From Cladophialophora immunda (Eukaryota > Ascomycota > Eurotiomycetes > Chaetothyriales > Herpotrichiellaceae), in the NCBI RefSeq assembly GCF_000835495.1, contig NW_015622542.1:4548485-4612484 (forward strand): 64,000 nt of DNA, read 5' to 3'. The stretch's first letter is position 1. Each line of letters starts with the position of its first letter. Position numbers and translations under genes: made by a program. Shown in pieces: positions 33,218 through 43,483 of the stretch. Below the pieces are notes generated by a model. That model searched no databases. It was not told the origin of the DNA and saw nothing but the letters and a program-made list of their open reading frames with translations.

Positions 33218-34897
33218 TCAGTACACGCCGAGAGGATAGGCAGCCTTGTCTATATTCTTCGCCCCGAGGGGCACCACCCGCGGCACCTGGGTGTACGCCG
33301 TTGTGAGCTCGACGGTCTCGTTCAAGCCGGCCGTCACGGGCATCCTCCTGGCGTGCAGCACGTCGTCGACGGCCTTGGCCACCTGCAACAGCGTGCCCTC
33401 GCTCCAGGGCAGGCCCAGGATCTCCATGCCGATGGGGATGCCGATGGGCGCGGTGGCCGAGGGCGGCGAGAAGCCGATCGGCACGGTGATGACGGGGGAG
33501 CCCGTCACGGCGGCCAGGATGCCGTTGCGGCCGGACTGGCTGGGCGAGCCGATGGGGACGACCAGGTTCTTCTGCTCCGGGTAGACCACGCAGGCGAGCT
33601 GGTTGGTGAGGATCGTGGCGTGCAGGGCCCGCGTCAGGTTGGCGATCCGGGCCTGTTTGACGAAGTACGACGCGTTGGACGTCGACGAGACCAGCGCCGT
33701 CTCCACGTACGAGTACTGCGACGGGATGACCAGGAACTCGGGCGTCGTCTGGTTGGCCGTGTAGAGCTGGGGCATGCTGCGCGGATGCGGCCCCGTCAGG
33801 TTGTCGCTCGCAAGGTAGTGGCTGAGCATTTCGCGGTATTCGGACGTCTGCACGTCCATCTGCGCCGAGATGGCCGTCGCGTTATACGTCGCCGTGTCGT
33901 TGATGAGGACCACGCTGGCCCCCTGAGCCTGTAGGACGGAGATGACGTTGTCCATGGCGTCGTTGACCGGCGTCGTCTCGTTGCTCGCCGCGCGGTTGAA
34001 GAACCCCTCGAGCACCCCGATGCGCATCCCCGTGAGGTTCGTCCGGGTCCCCTGCGATATGAACGTCGTGTAGTCGGTGCCCAGGACCGAGGGCGGGATC
34101 GCCGACGTCACGTTGTCTGCGGGATCGTAGCCGACCGAGGCCATGACGGTCATGGCGGTGGCGATGTCCAGCGGGCATCGCCCTATCGCGCCGATGGTAT
34201 CCTGGGTGTACGAGATGGGGATGACGCCCGCGCGCGAAATCAGGCCCCGTGTTGGCCGGAAGCTGAACAGGTTGTTGGCACTGGCTGGGCTGCGCAGCGA
34301 GTTCACCGTGTCGGTCCCTGTACCGAACACTGCGAACGAGGCGGCCACTGCTGCGCCCGTGCCGCCTGAGCTCCCTCCCGGCGTGCGGGTGAAGTCGTAT
34401 GGATTGATGGTCTGCCCGCCCAGGCTGGACACCGAGAGGCCCTCGAGTGCCAGCTCGTGCAGGTTCGACTTGCCCAGTATCACGGCGCCGGCGTTGCGGA
34501 ACGCACGCACGGCGGGGGCGTCTTGGGCGGGCTTCGAGGCGTTCAGGGCCAAGCAGCCGCCCGTTGAGGGCATGGGGAGGGCGTCATAGTTGTCCTTGAG
34601 GAGGATGGGGATGCAGAAGAGTGGCCCTGTGGCATTGCCCCGCGAGAGGGACTGGTCCAGGGAGTCGGCTATCGACAGAGCATCCGGGTTCAGCGTGATG
34701 ATGGCGTTGATGTCCGGGTTGAAGCGCTCGATCCGGGCTATGAAGGCGCTTACTATGCCCCGGCAGGTGGTGAGGCCAGAGAACAGAGAGTTGTGGATGC
34801 TGGAGATGGTGGCTTCGCGGACATCGATGGGGGTTGTCTGTGAGAATGAGGGAGTGGGGAGGAGGAGGGCGAGTGCAAGAACATTCAAGTACACCAT
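33218..34897 (-). CDS. secreted amidase (amidase signature family)
   Basis: Single exon, 559 aa from the ATG at 34897. Residues 1-19 (MVYLNVLALALLLPTPSFS) form a signal peptide, so the enzyme is probably secreted. The amidase signature is present: LLKDNYDALPM supplies the catalytic Lys, PGGSSGGTGAAVAASFA the cis-Ser, and GTDTVNSLRSPASANN the nucleophile Ser. The usual TGGS before the nucleophile is TVNS here, a variant I recall from other fungal secreted amidases. Further blocks PTRGLISRAGVIPISYTQDT and PVITVPIGFSP are typical. Many N-glycosylation sequons are present. The enzyme should hydrolyse a carboxylic amide outside the cell; the substrate is unknown. The gene is divergent from the GH31 glucosidase and unusually GC-rich for the window. 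Confidence 0.9.
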   Translation of the reverse strand: MVYLNVLALALLLPTPSFSQTTPIDVREATISSIHNSLFSGLTTCRGIVSAFIARIERFNPDINAIITLNPDALSIADSLDQSLSRGNATGPLFCIPILLKDNYDALPMPSTGGCLALNASKPAQDAPAVRAFRNAGAVILGKSNLHELALEGLSVSSLGGQTINPYDFTRTPGGSSGGTGAAVAASFAVFGTGTDTVNSLRSPASANNLFSFRPTRGLISRAGVIPISYTQDTIGAIGRCPLDIATAMTVMASVGYDPADNVTSAIPPSVLGTDYTTFISQGTRTNLTGMRIGVLEGFFNRAASNETTPVNDAMDNVISVLQAQGASVVLINDTATYNATAISAQMDVQTSEYREMLSHYLASDNLTGPHPRSMPQLYTANQTTPEFLVIPSQYSYVETALVSSTSNASYFVKQARIANLTRALHATILTNQLACVVYPEQKNLVVPIGSPSQSGRNGILAAVTGSPVITVPIGFSPPSATAPIGIPIGMEILGLPWSEGTLLQVAKAVDDVLHARRMPVTAGLNETVELTTAYTQVPRVVPLGAKNIDKAAYPLGVY

Positions 34898-35913
34898 CTT
34901 TTTGCGGTGCGTGGCTGGTCAAGCCCTGTCTTCATCCCTCGGACTTGCTGTGTTTGCCGTGGCAGCTCATAGCCGTTGGAGGTACATGCGTATATATACT
35001 CGCTGTATATCGATTGATGTCGTCTATACCACAGTCAAGCTGCTCCGGCCGACTGCCGGTAGCTCCAACAGCGAGGAGGAGATGCCCACCTTATCGCTAA
35101 GGAGATCATTGCCGACCTTCCAGATTCAGTCCACGAGGACGTTCTTTGTGAGAGGACATCTCCTTGGCCGGTGCAGAAGTCGGTAGATACATGGCCAGCC
35201 TTGCCGGAGAGACTTGATAAGGCTGTGGATGGGAAAGCCGGGCTTGGGTGCGGGAGAGCAACACGAATACGAACTCCAGCATGATGGAGGCCTCGTTTGC
35301 CTGCTTATTCTTGTCAATCATCTCCTGTCCTAAGCCTGGTGACGAGCATTCCTCTCCACCTCCCTCTTTCTACTCGTCTGGATAAAATACTCGGTGGAAT
35401 TTGCTCAATGTCACCGCTTGGCAATGTAGCCCCCTCCCAGGCTCTCCCAATGTCACTTTGTCCCTCTTCCTCCGCAGTTTAACCAGTTTTGAATCTTCGA
35501 CGACACCATGGGAGCTTCTAGCCAGGCACCATCGCCTTTCCATTGGACTCTGAGCCTGCTTTTCCCCCAGAATCCCATCTTCTGCAGCACGCCTTTTCCA
35601 GTCCGTGACTCCGCGCCAGGTTGATCGCAATGCGACTCTGTGGGGTAAGCTGGAGCTTGACTGGATGATGGGGGATGCTTGTGCCTCTTTTTCGACTCCA
35701 GCTCTGACGTTGTAGGCGGCAACTGGTCAAAAGAGCTCTTGCAGCTCCAGCGAGAAAATATGCCTCTGTCCAGCATTGCCTCCATCCGGGATGCGCGGAG
35801 CCAGCTGGTCGAGCAGGCCTCTCTGTGCTTCTTAAACAGGGCGGTCGCCCAACTTCAGCTGTGTGCTGGACTTCATCCATCTGTTCATTGCCCAGAGTAC
35901 CTTCCTGGCGAAG
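34898..35913. other. divergent promoter between amidase and GH31 genes
   Basis: About 1 kb with no supported gene. One CGG-N8-CGG element lies at 35046-35059 (separate entry). The right part is C/T-rich and includes the leader of the glucosidase. Confidence 0.5.
35046..35059. promoter_or_regulatory. possible AmyR-type site CGG-N8-CGG
   Basis: CGGCCGACTGCCGG fits the CGGN8CGG direct repeat bound by the starch-responsive Zn2Cys6 regulator AmyR in aspergilli. It lies about 855 bp before the GH31 start and 150 bp before the amidase start. A single match of six fixed bases can occur by chance. Confidence 0.3.
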
Positions 35914-38775
35914 ATGAAGTTGACTTCTATCCTGTTGGGCCTCTTTGCTTCTGGGGTGGCCGTTGCTCAGAAGGCCTGTCCAGGCTACCGTGCGACCAAC
36001 GTCCAGCAGACTGCGAATGGTTTGACAGCCGATCTCAACCTCGCCGGGCCCGCCTGTAATATCTATGGCACTGACTTACGCAATCTAACCCTCACTGTGG
36101 AGTATCAATCTGGTATGCTCGTTGTCCGTGGGTCATCCGTGTGTTGTTGCTAACCTGCTGGGGAGCTACGAGGCTTCATGTCATCATCGAGGACCAGAAC
36201 CAGACTGTCTATCAGGTTCCACAGTCGGTTCTTCCTCGTCCCAATGTCACAGAGGGTTCTACAGCCTCCAATGCTGAGCTTGTGTTTGACTACACGGAAA
36301 ACCCTTTCAGCTTCTCTGTCTCTCGGTCTTCGGGAGAGGTCCTGTTCAATACGTCTGGGTCACCCATCATTTTCGAGTCTCAATATCTCAGACTCCGGAC
36401 GTCGTTGCCCAGCCACCCAAATCTGTACGGGCTTGGTGAACACTCGGATCACTTCAGATTGAACACTTCCAATTACACAAGGACCTTGTGGTCCCGTGAT
36501 GCTTATGGCATCCCCCAGGGCACCAACTTGTACGGGAATCATCCAGTATACCTTGATCACCGAGGATCCAATGGCACACATGGGGTGCTGTTCTTGAACT
36601 CCAACGGTATGGATATCAAGATTAACGACACCGCTGGCCAATACCTCGAATATAACACTCTTGGGGGTGTTCTGGACTTCTACTTCCTTGCTGGACCCTC
36701 CCCAATTGAAGTCTCTCAGCAAATCTCCGAGGTCGTTGGGAAACCAGCGATGATGGCGTATTGGACCTTCGGATTCCACCAGTGCAGATATGGCTACAGA
36801 GACGTTTGGGACGTGGCCGAAGTTGTGCACAACTATAGTGCAGCCAACATTCCCTTGGAGGTAGGCACCCAGTCTATCGAGAGAGGTTTGGGCTAACGAC
36901 GTCAGACCATGTGGACGGACATTGACTACATGGTAATATTACTGGAATCATCGTAGGAAGCTACTGACATGGGGATAGGATGCCCGCAAGGTCTTCACAT
37001 TGGATCCACAACGCTTCCCCCTGCACAAGATGCGCGAGTTGGTAGCTTATCTTCACGCCCACCAGCAACATTATATCATGATGGTCGATCCGGCAGTCGC
37101 ATATCAGAACTACTCGGCGTTCAACAACGGCAACAGTTCGGATGTCTTCATGAAGCGGACTGACGGGTCAGTGTTCGAGGGCGTCGTCTGGCCTGGCCCA
37201 ACCGTGTTCCCGGATTGGTTCCATCCAGATACCCAAGACTATTGGAATGGCGAGTTTGCGTCCTTCTTCAGCCCCGAGACTGGGGTGGATATTTCCGGAC
37301 TTTGGATTGACATGAATGAAGCCTCAAAGTATGAGTCGTCCTATCATTTTGCATTGGCTTGCTAACCGTTCGCCAGCTTTTGCAACTATCCATGTTCGAA
37401 CCCGAGCGCATTTGCCAAAGAAAACGGGTTCCCACCAAAACCGGCGGCGCTGCGAAATGGTCCGGCTATTGCCCTACCGGGGTTCCCAGCGGATTTCCAA
37501 CCACCATCAAACTCCAAACGACAAGCACCGACTACAGGCAATATGCTAGGTCTTCCAGGCAGAAAGCTCATCAATCCTCCTTACATGATCCAAAATGCAG
37601 CTGGTAGCCTGTCGAACAAGACACTGAACACCGACCTTGTCCACTACAACGGGCTTGTTGAATACGACACTCACAACATGTACGGAACTATGATGTCGTC
37701 GACTTCACGCAACGCACTTCTCAACCGACGTCCTGGCGAGCGGCCGCTCGTTATTACTCGCAGCACCTTCCTTGGAGCCGGTGCCCATGTTGGCCATTGG
37801 ACAGGGGACAACCGTGCTGACTGGAGCCAGTACGAGATCAGTATCTCGGACATGTTGAACTTTGCTTCCATCTTCCAGCTGCCAATGGTTGGCAGTGATA
37901 TTTGCGGTTACTCTGGAAACTCTACCGAAACACTCTGTGCGCGTTGGATGATGTTGGGGGCTTTCCAGACGTTCTACCGGAATCACAATGAGCTCGGAGA
38001 CCGGCCTCAAGAAGCATACCGTTGGCCGCTTACAGCCCAAGCGTCGAGGAACGCCATTGACATTCGCTACCGTGCTCTGGACTATCTGTATACTGCTTTC
38101 TGGACCCAGACACAAACGGGAACGCCTGTGTTGAACCCGATGTTCTATCTCTATCCCGAAGACGCAAAGACTTTTGGCATCGATGCCCAGTTCTTCTTCG
38201 GAAATTCACTGCTGGTGTCTCCCGTCACGGCTGAGAATAAAACGACCGTACGCATTTATCTACCTGACGATATATTCTACGACTGGAACCACGGATTTAG
38301 TCCGGTGCGAGGAAACGGCTCGGTGGTCACCTTGAACAATGTCAACTTTACAACCATCCCACTTCATGTTCGTGGCGGTGCAATCCTCCCTCTCCGAGTG
38401 GAGAGTGCAAACACTACAGCACAGTTGCGTACGAAAGGGTTTCATCTCTTGATTGCACCTGGCACGGATGGGGCGGCTAAGGGTTCCCTCTACATCGACG
38501 ATGGGCTCATGATCGATCAACCTAGCACAACACATATCAACTTTACGTACACCAACGGAGCTTTCTCGATGTCGGGCGACTACAGTTATCCAGCCAATGT
38601 TAGTATCGAGCGGATCACAGTTTGCAACGTTAGATCAGCGCCACAAACCCTCAGCATCCCTGGTGCGCAGAATTCGACCTTCTCCTATGACAATGCAACG
38701 ATGGCCGTCACGATCGATACGAACATCCCCTTGACCCAGGATGCTAGCTTCCAGCTACCGGCAGCACAGACTTAG
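35914..38775 (+). CDS. secreted GH31 alpha/beta-glucosidase (AgdC-like)
   Basis: Five exons: 35914-36112, 36166-36860, 36906-36932 (27 nt), 36979-37328 and 37377-38775, giving 889 aa. A signal peptide ([18 protein letters not shown]) is followed by [22 protein letters not shown], the start typical of AgdC-type enzymes. The GH31 nucleophile is the Asp (~418) in WIDMNEAS, and the acid/base Asp (~568) lies in [10 protein letters not shown]. Other blocks are [13 protein letters not shown], the metal/substrate loop MVGSDICGY, and [12 protein letters not shown]. Ten or more N-glycosylation sequons fit secretion. It should release glucose from maltose, starch fragments or related glucosides outside the cell. 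The 27-nt exon encodes TMWTDIDYM, a conserved active-site strand, which supports the splice model. It is divergent from the amidase. Confidence 0.93.
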
Positions 38776-40479
38776 TTTCACGAGAGGGATCATATGAGGG
38801 TGAGGCCGGGGTGACAGATTGGGGTGGGCAGTGTGCACCCTTTGCGGACGAGGCTGACTTCCCCTTTTGGGCCACACAACGTAGTCGTCATATCTTGCTA
38901 GGTTTGACCTTCACTCCTTTCCATTTATATATCTCCTACTCAGATGGGTTTGTGTGAACGTCTTGTCGGTCGCAGCACGCTGGTCGACTAGTCTGGCTTG
39001 CCGGAACAAACCCCTGCGGCCGAGAAGAAGCGGTGAGCCACATTGACACCGTGCTTCTCCTGTAAGCTGGCTGCCGAGTGTCGGAGTCGACCTTGATAGT
39101 GCCTATCGGGCCGTTGACATGGTGACAACCTTGTTTCGACAACGGCCTCGACATCTGCGTCCATGGACGTGCGTATATACATGTCTCTATACTGTTCCTT
39201 GGCCGTCTTCGGAGCCCCTCGACCAGGCGCTGTGGCCGCCCGTTGGACACCCCTCTTCCTTGCCCCGAATCTCTGCCTAGTCAGTCTGTCCTCCACTTGC
39301 TCGGTCGTTTATCCGGCCCCACACTCGGCAGCAAGGCGACATTTGCGCGGCGTAGCATTTCCTCTCAAGGTCATTGCAGGGAGGCCGACCCAATCTGACT
39401 GCAGCTCACCCGACATGAGAACCCCTCGAGGATTTTGTTCGACCATCGGTCAGCCGTTGCCATCTACGGACCAGAGCCCTGGGTCGCCAGCTCTCTACTC
39501 GGTGCGCCTGGGGAAAATGGCTTACTTCAAATAGACTTGGATTGTCAGGGCTTCTCGGGCTGGACATGCTGTGATTGAGTCGGGTTATTTCTCCTGGGAG
39601 CCCATCGGCCGATTGCACCAGGACTCTGGCAGCCAGAATGGGGCTTTGCTGCCCCTCACCGTTGGTCTTCATCTTCCATCATCCAACAACCAGCCGCCAC
39701 ATTGGTTCCTGAGATATCGCTAAAACACGCGCCAAAGATTTGGGGGTTCCCACCTCGTCCTGCCATCAATGAGCACGCGGCGGTAATCCACGGAGGACCT
39801 CGCTCCGAGGGTGACGTTCTTGGAAACAAGTCTGGTGCTGGAGGGACTCGGACTCGCGAAAGTGGGCACTGACTGGGCACTGGGCAGGCTACGGGGGGAG
39901 AAGGAGAGGCAGGCAGCTCAGAAGGCGGCTTCAAAGCAACAGCAGAGCACAAACACGATGATGCACGACGGCGGGGTAAAATGTTGGACCTTGTCGCCCA
40001 CTGGGCATCATGTGTTCTCGCGGTCGCAGCCTTCGACTCGACCTTTCATTTGCTCTCTCTCATGCATCAGGTCCTGTCCCGTGTTGGCTCGTCTGATTCA
40101 GTGGCTCTTACTTAACCTCGTTGACAACTCATCCCCTTCCTGCTGCACATGCCTGCGGCACCCCGTCCGGCCAACTGCCAACTGACAACCTGCCAGCAAA
40201 TGTATCGGCTGCGGCTGCACTCTTGAACTGCCGCAAACCAAACCAGGCATCATCTTGTCACCTCTCGAGTCTTCCAGGTTAATCTCTCTCTGGCTTCCAT
40301 CGAGTCTGGATCCGCCTCATCTCTTCAAGCATGCTCATTCGATTTCCCACTGCCCTCTCCCTGAATCCGCTAGCCTGTGTTGCGACCGAGGTTCATCACG
40401 ACCCGGAGCGCCGCTGCTAACAGCCTCTCCCGTGATCCGTGTCCTCTAGCCTACCGTCCCTCCGATCTACTATCCCGTC
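38776..40479. other. gene-poor spacer
   Basis: About 1.7 kb without a supported gene. Short frames on both strands show neither a recognisable domain nor splice-linked extensions. Its right part is C/T-rich and should contain the promoter and leader of the next gene. Confidence 0.5.
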
Positions 40480-41632
40480 ATGCCTAAACAACCCTCGAAG
40501 TCGGGCAAGAGGCTGAAGCGAGACGACGATAATGACTCTGACGACAGCGATGAAGATCTTCAGCCCATACACTTTTTTGTTCCCGGCGAAAACATCAACG
40601 CCGCAGTTCTGGTCGATTACATTACACGATGGGTCGATCGCACGGCAAAGATAACGTCGGCCCAACATCCCACGGTGAGACCAGCCCGGGGGAGTGTGTG
40701 CTTGTCTCAACTGACCATCGCCAGGATAAAACACGAACGGGCTTCAACATCCTAGCGAAAAGAGCGCTCAATGCCGTAAGAGCCTTTCCCCACTGTGCGA
40801 TGCCCCCCTCATGCTGAGCGCCTTCGTTGCGATTAGGTTAGCATTCGCGATCTCATCAATGATTCTAGAGACTGGGACTTGGAAACACAAAGCAGTACGC
40901 CTATACTTTCTTGCGGAGACGCATGACAACAAGGATTGACAAAATTTTGTGTTCGCAGGAGAATATAGAAAAGATCCGTACGATTATAGAGAATCGGATA
41001 CCGCCAGGCGTCGGGCGAAAAAGGGACCGTCAGAAGGCGGCACAAACCGACCTCAGCAACCCCGGGTCAAGCGAGATGCGGCGAATGAGCCTGCTGACAC
41101 TGGGCGGCAGGAGAGAGCTACAATGACATCGAACATGCCCGGTAGCCCTCCCCAACCTGGGTACCATCAACCTCAGCCTCAGTACGCATACGCTTCCCAT
41201 TCTCAGCCGCACAACATCCAACCGAATCCCAGTCCATACTATCAAGGTCAAGCAAGACCCGATCAACCCTCCCCCAGTTTCAACATCACCGTGAACACGG
41301 CAACGTTTGCGCCGAGACCGGGGCAACCTGGTCAGTACCTGACGAGCGGATATCAAACAGCGGGATATGCACACATTGGACAGCATGAATCCGATCCTCC
41401 GCCAGCTTACCAGCAGTCCACGATAAGTCGAGGCCCCTCAGGTCCTCAACCCCCATCACAACCCGGCCCCGACACCTTCGACGCGGACAAGGCGGTGACA
41501 AGTCGACATTTCCCAGCACAAGCAACGCGACAAGGCTCAACAGACTCCAAAGAGGACTTTCCTCGGTCACATAGTGCTCAAGATCGTCGGCCCTCAACGA
41601 TCGACCAGTCGGGGCGGAGATCTGGTCGTTAG
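40480..41632 (+). CDS. conserved fungal protein of unknown function
   Basis: Four exons: 40480-40674, 40725-40775, 40837-40894 and 40959-41632, giving 325 aa. All introns have GT/AG ends and preserve the frame. The N-terminus is acidic (RDDDNDSDDSDEDL). A globular part follows, with IHFFVPGENINAAVLVDYI, ITSAQHPT, GFNILAKRALNAVSIRDLIN and SRDWDLETQSREYRKDPYDY. The C-terminal half is Pro/Gln/Ser/Tyr-rich and disordered. I recall similar uncharacterised ascomycete proteins with the same succession (an N-terminal strand set, then SIRDLI..SxDW, then YRxDPYDY), but no named domain. The small internal exons, conserved in phase, argue that it is a real gene. Confidence 0.72.
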
Positions 41633-43483
41633 GTTGGATGATGGCACTGGAGGCGGTTTGCTTATCCCATAGACTCGTTACTGCTAGGGACCAAGGACAA
41701 CGAGAACTCAAAGCAGTCTCGCCTGCTGTCCCGACCAAAGGCGGCAGAAAGGCTTCAGCCACAGCCACTCGGCGGCAAATGCCATCAACAGGGAACCCAG
41801 TGTCTCATGGACCTTCGTCATGCTGGCAGCCTTTCAAGGGGGAGTCTTACCCCTTATCACCGTTACCATTGACCGATCTGGATCGACCGATGTATCCCTT
41901 TTTTTTTTTTCTCTCTTTCTTTCTTTGGCCCAGCCTTTGGTGTGTTGGGCTCCCTTGGATAGGGTGGCCCAATGTTTCACCACCAGTCGCTGGGCTCGTC
42001 ATTGACGTCGCCGTCTTCGTCAATCATCCCCTGGACTGACAGATTGAATGGAGTACAATGCCGAGACAGGTATGTTTTGGAAGTTGACCCGGGCTTATGG
42101 GTTGGACAACAACGGAGATGGTTTCGTCAAATGCCGCGCTTTAGATTTTCGGACCGAGCCTTACCCATTTATTAACCCAAACTTTCGGATTGTTTGATGA
42201 AGCTGGTATTGTTCAGACGGCATCACGTGTCCAGAATATTGGTGTGAAAGCATTGAAGGGACTGATATGGTTGGACAATGAGGCCAATTGGGTGGGCATC
42301 CAACGGGCTATGGTCAGCAGATGGCACCGGGGGAAAGGAAGGGAAGCGAGACCCCTAGGGATATCCGCTTATGGGCGAAGGTCCTAAGCTGAAGAAGACG
42401 AGCCCTTGAAAACCAACCTTCCAACAGCTGTGGTATCGTTGTCGCATTTGCAACCATCTTTTGCATATCCATTGTATATACGCATCCCCATTAAACTCTC
42501 CTCTGGGATTAGATTTGATTGTTGCTGGTGACTTTCCTGAAGGCCCGTCTGGAATTGAAAGTCCGTAAGTACGTCAATAGGTTGCCATTGAAGCGCTTGC
42601 AATGGGAATGGCAATCCCAATACCAGCCACACCAATAATATTGGGCACTGCCAAGTTCCTGGCAAGGGAGGGGAGCAAAGTCTTCAATCTCACCTTGGGC
42701 GATCATCAGTCGTCTTATTGGCGTATGGTCCACAGAGATTGCCGGTCATCCCAAGGGGAAGAGGCGAGAAGCCGTGCCAGTCCAAAGGCAGAGGAGAAAG
42801 AACCGTCATCTCGATGCCATGACGAGAGTCTCATTCTCTGCTCTGGGGGAGTGGCCGACGGCAGTGACGCACATCAAGTATTTAAAACCCTCAGATGTTC
42901 CCCTGGGGGTCCTCGTCCGCCGTCTCGAGTTCCACAGAAAGTCTTTGCCTTTCCTATGTTGCTCCCGGGTGACGATCCCACCCACCGCCCGAGGCTGGAG
43001 GCAGCTACCGCCGCCGAGGGGCCAGGGTTTCAGCCTTTGTTTTGGCCGCAATCTTACTTTGTCGGCTACGTGTCAAGCTAAAACCACGCCGCTGTCGCCG
43101 GGGTGGGTGGTGATTGGGCTACAGAAGGGACAATGCATATGCAACGGGCCCTTGGAACTGGGCCTGTAGCGTTGAGATGCATGGGCTCATCCAAGGGCCA
43201 CGACACATGAAGACGAGCCACTGCGCCCACGGGCCACCCAAATTACCCCTCCTCGTCGACTTCCTTTGTGAGAGGCCGCTCTCGCAAGGCAAACATTACC
43301 CTTTTTTTCCTTTTTTCCTTTCTGCCCTTGGAACCGCGTACAGCCGGCCAGGCCAGGCAAGCCCTTATTGTCGAGCTGTTTTTCTCCTGCTTCGAAGCTG
43401 ACTAGCTTTCGGCCATTTTCTGGATCCCTAACTTCACTTTAGGCAGTGATGACCGCTGAGCACCGCAGAACAACATCAAGTCA
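41633..43483. other. gene-poor spacer with a pyrimidine tract
   Basis: About 1.85 kb with no supported gene. It contains a T11 tract running into CTCTCTTTCTTTCTTT (about 41899-41931) and a T/C-rich block near 43300. The promoter and leader of the Clr5 gene should be at the right end. Confidence 0.5.

Noticed and set aside
33353..34589. Long plus-strand frames opposite the amidase
   Set aside because: These are GC-driven shadows. The minus frame holds the signal peptide and amidase signature.
39163..39534. 123-codon plus-strand frame in the 38.8-40.5 kb spacer
   Set aside because: It lacks a recognisable domain, and no exon could be joined to it with conserved sequence.
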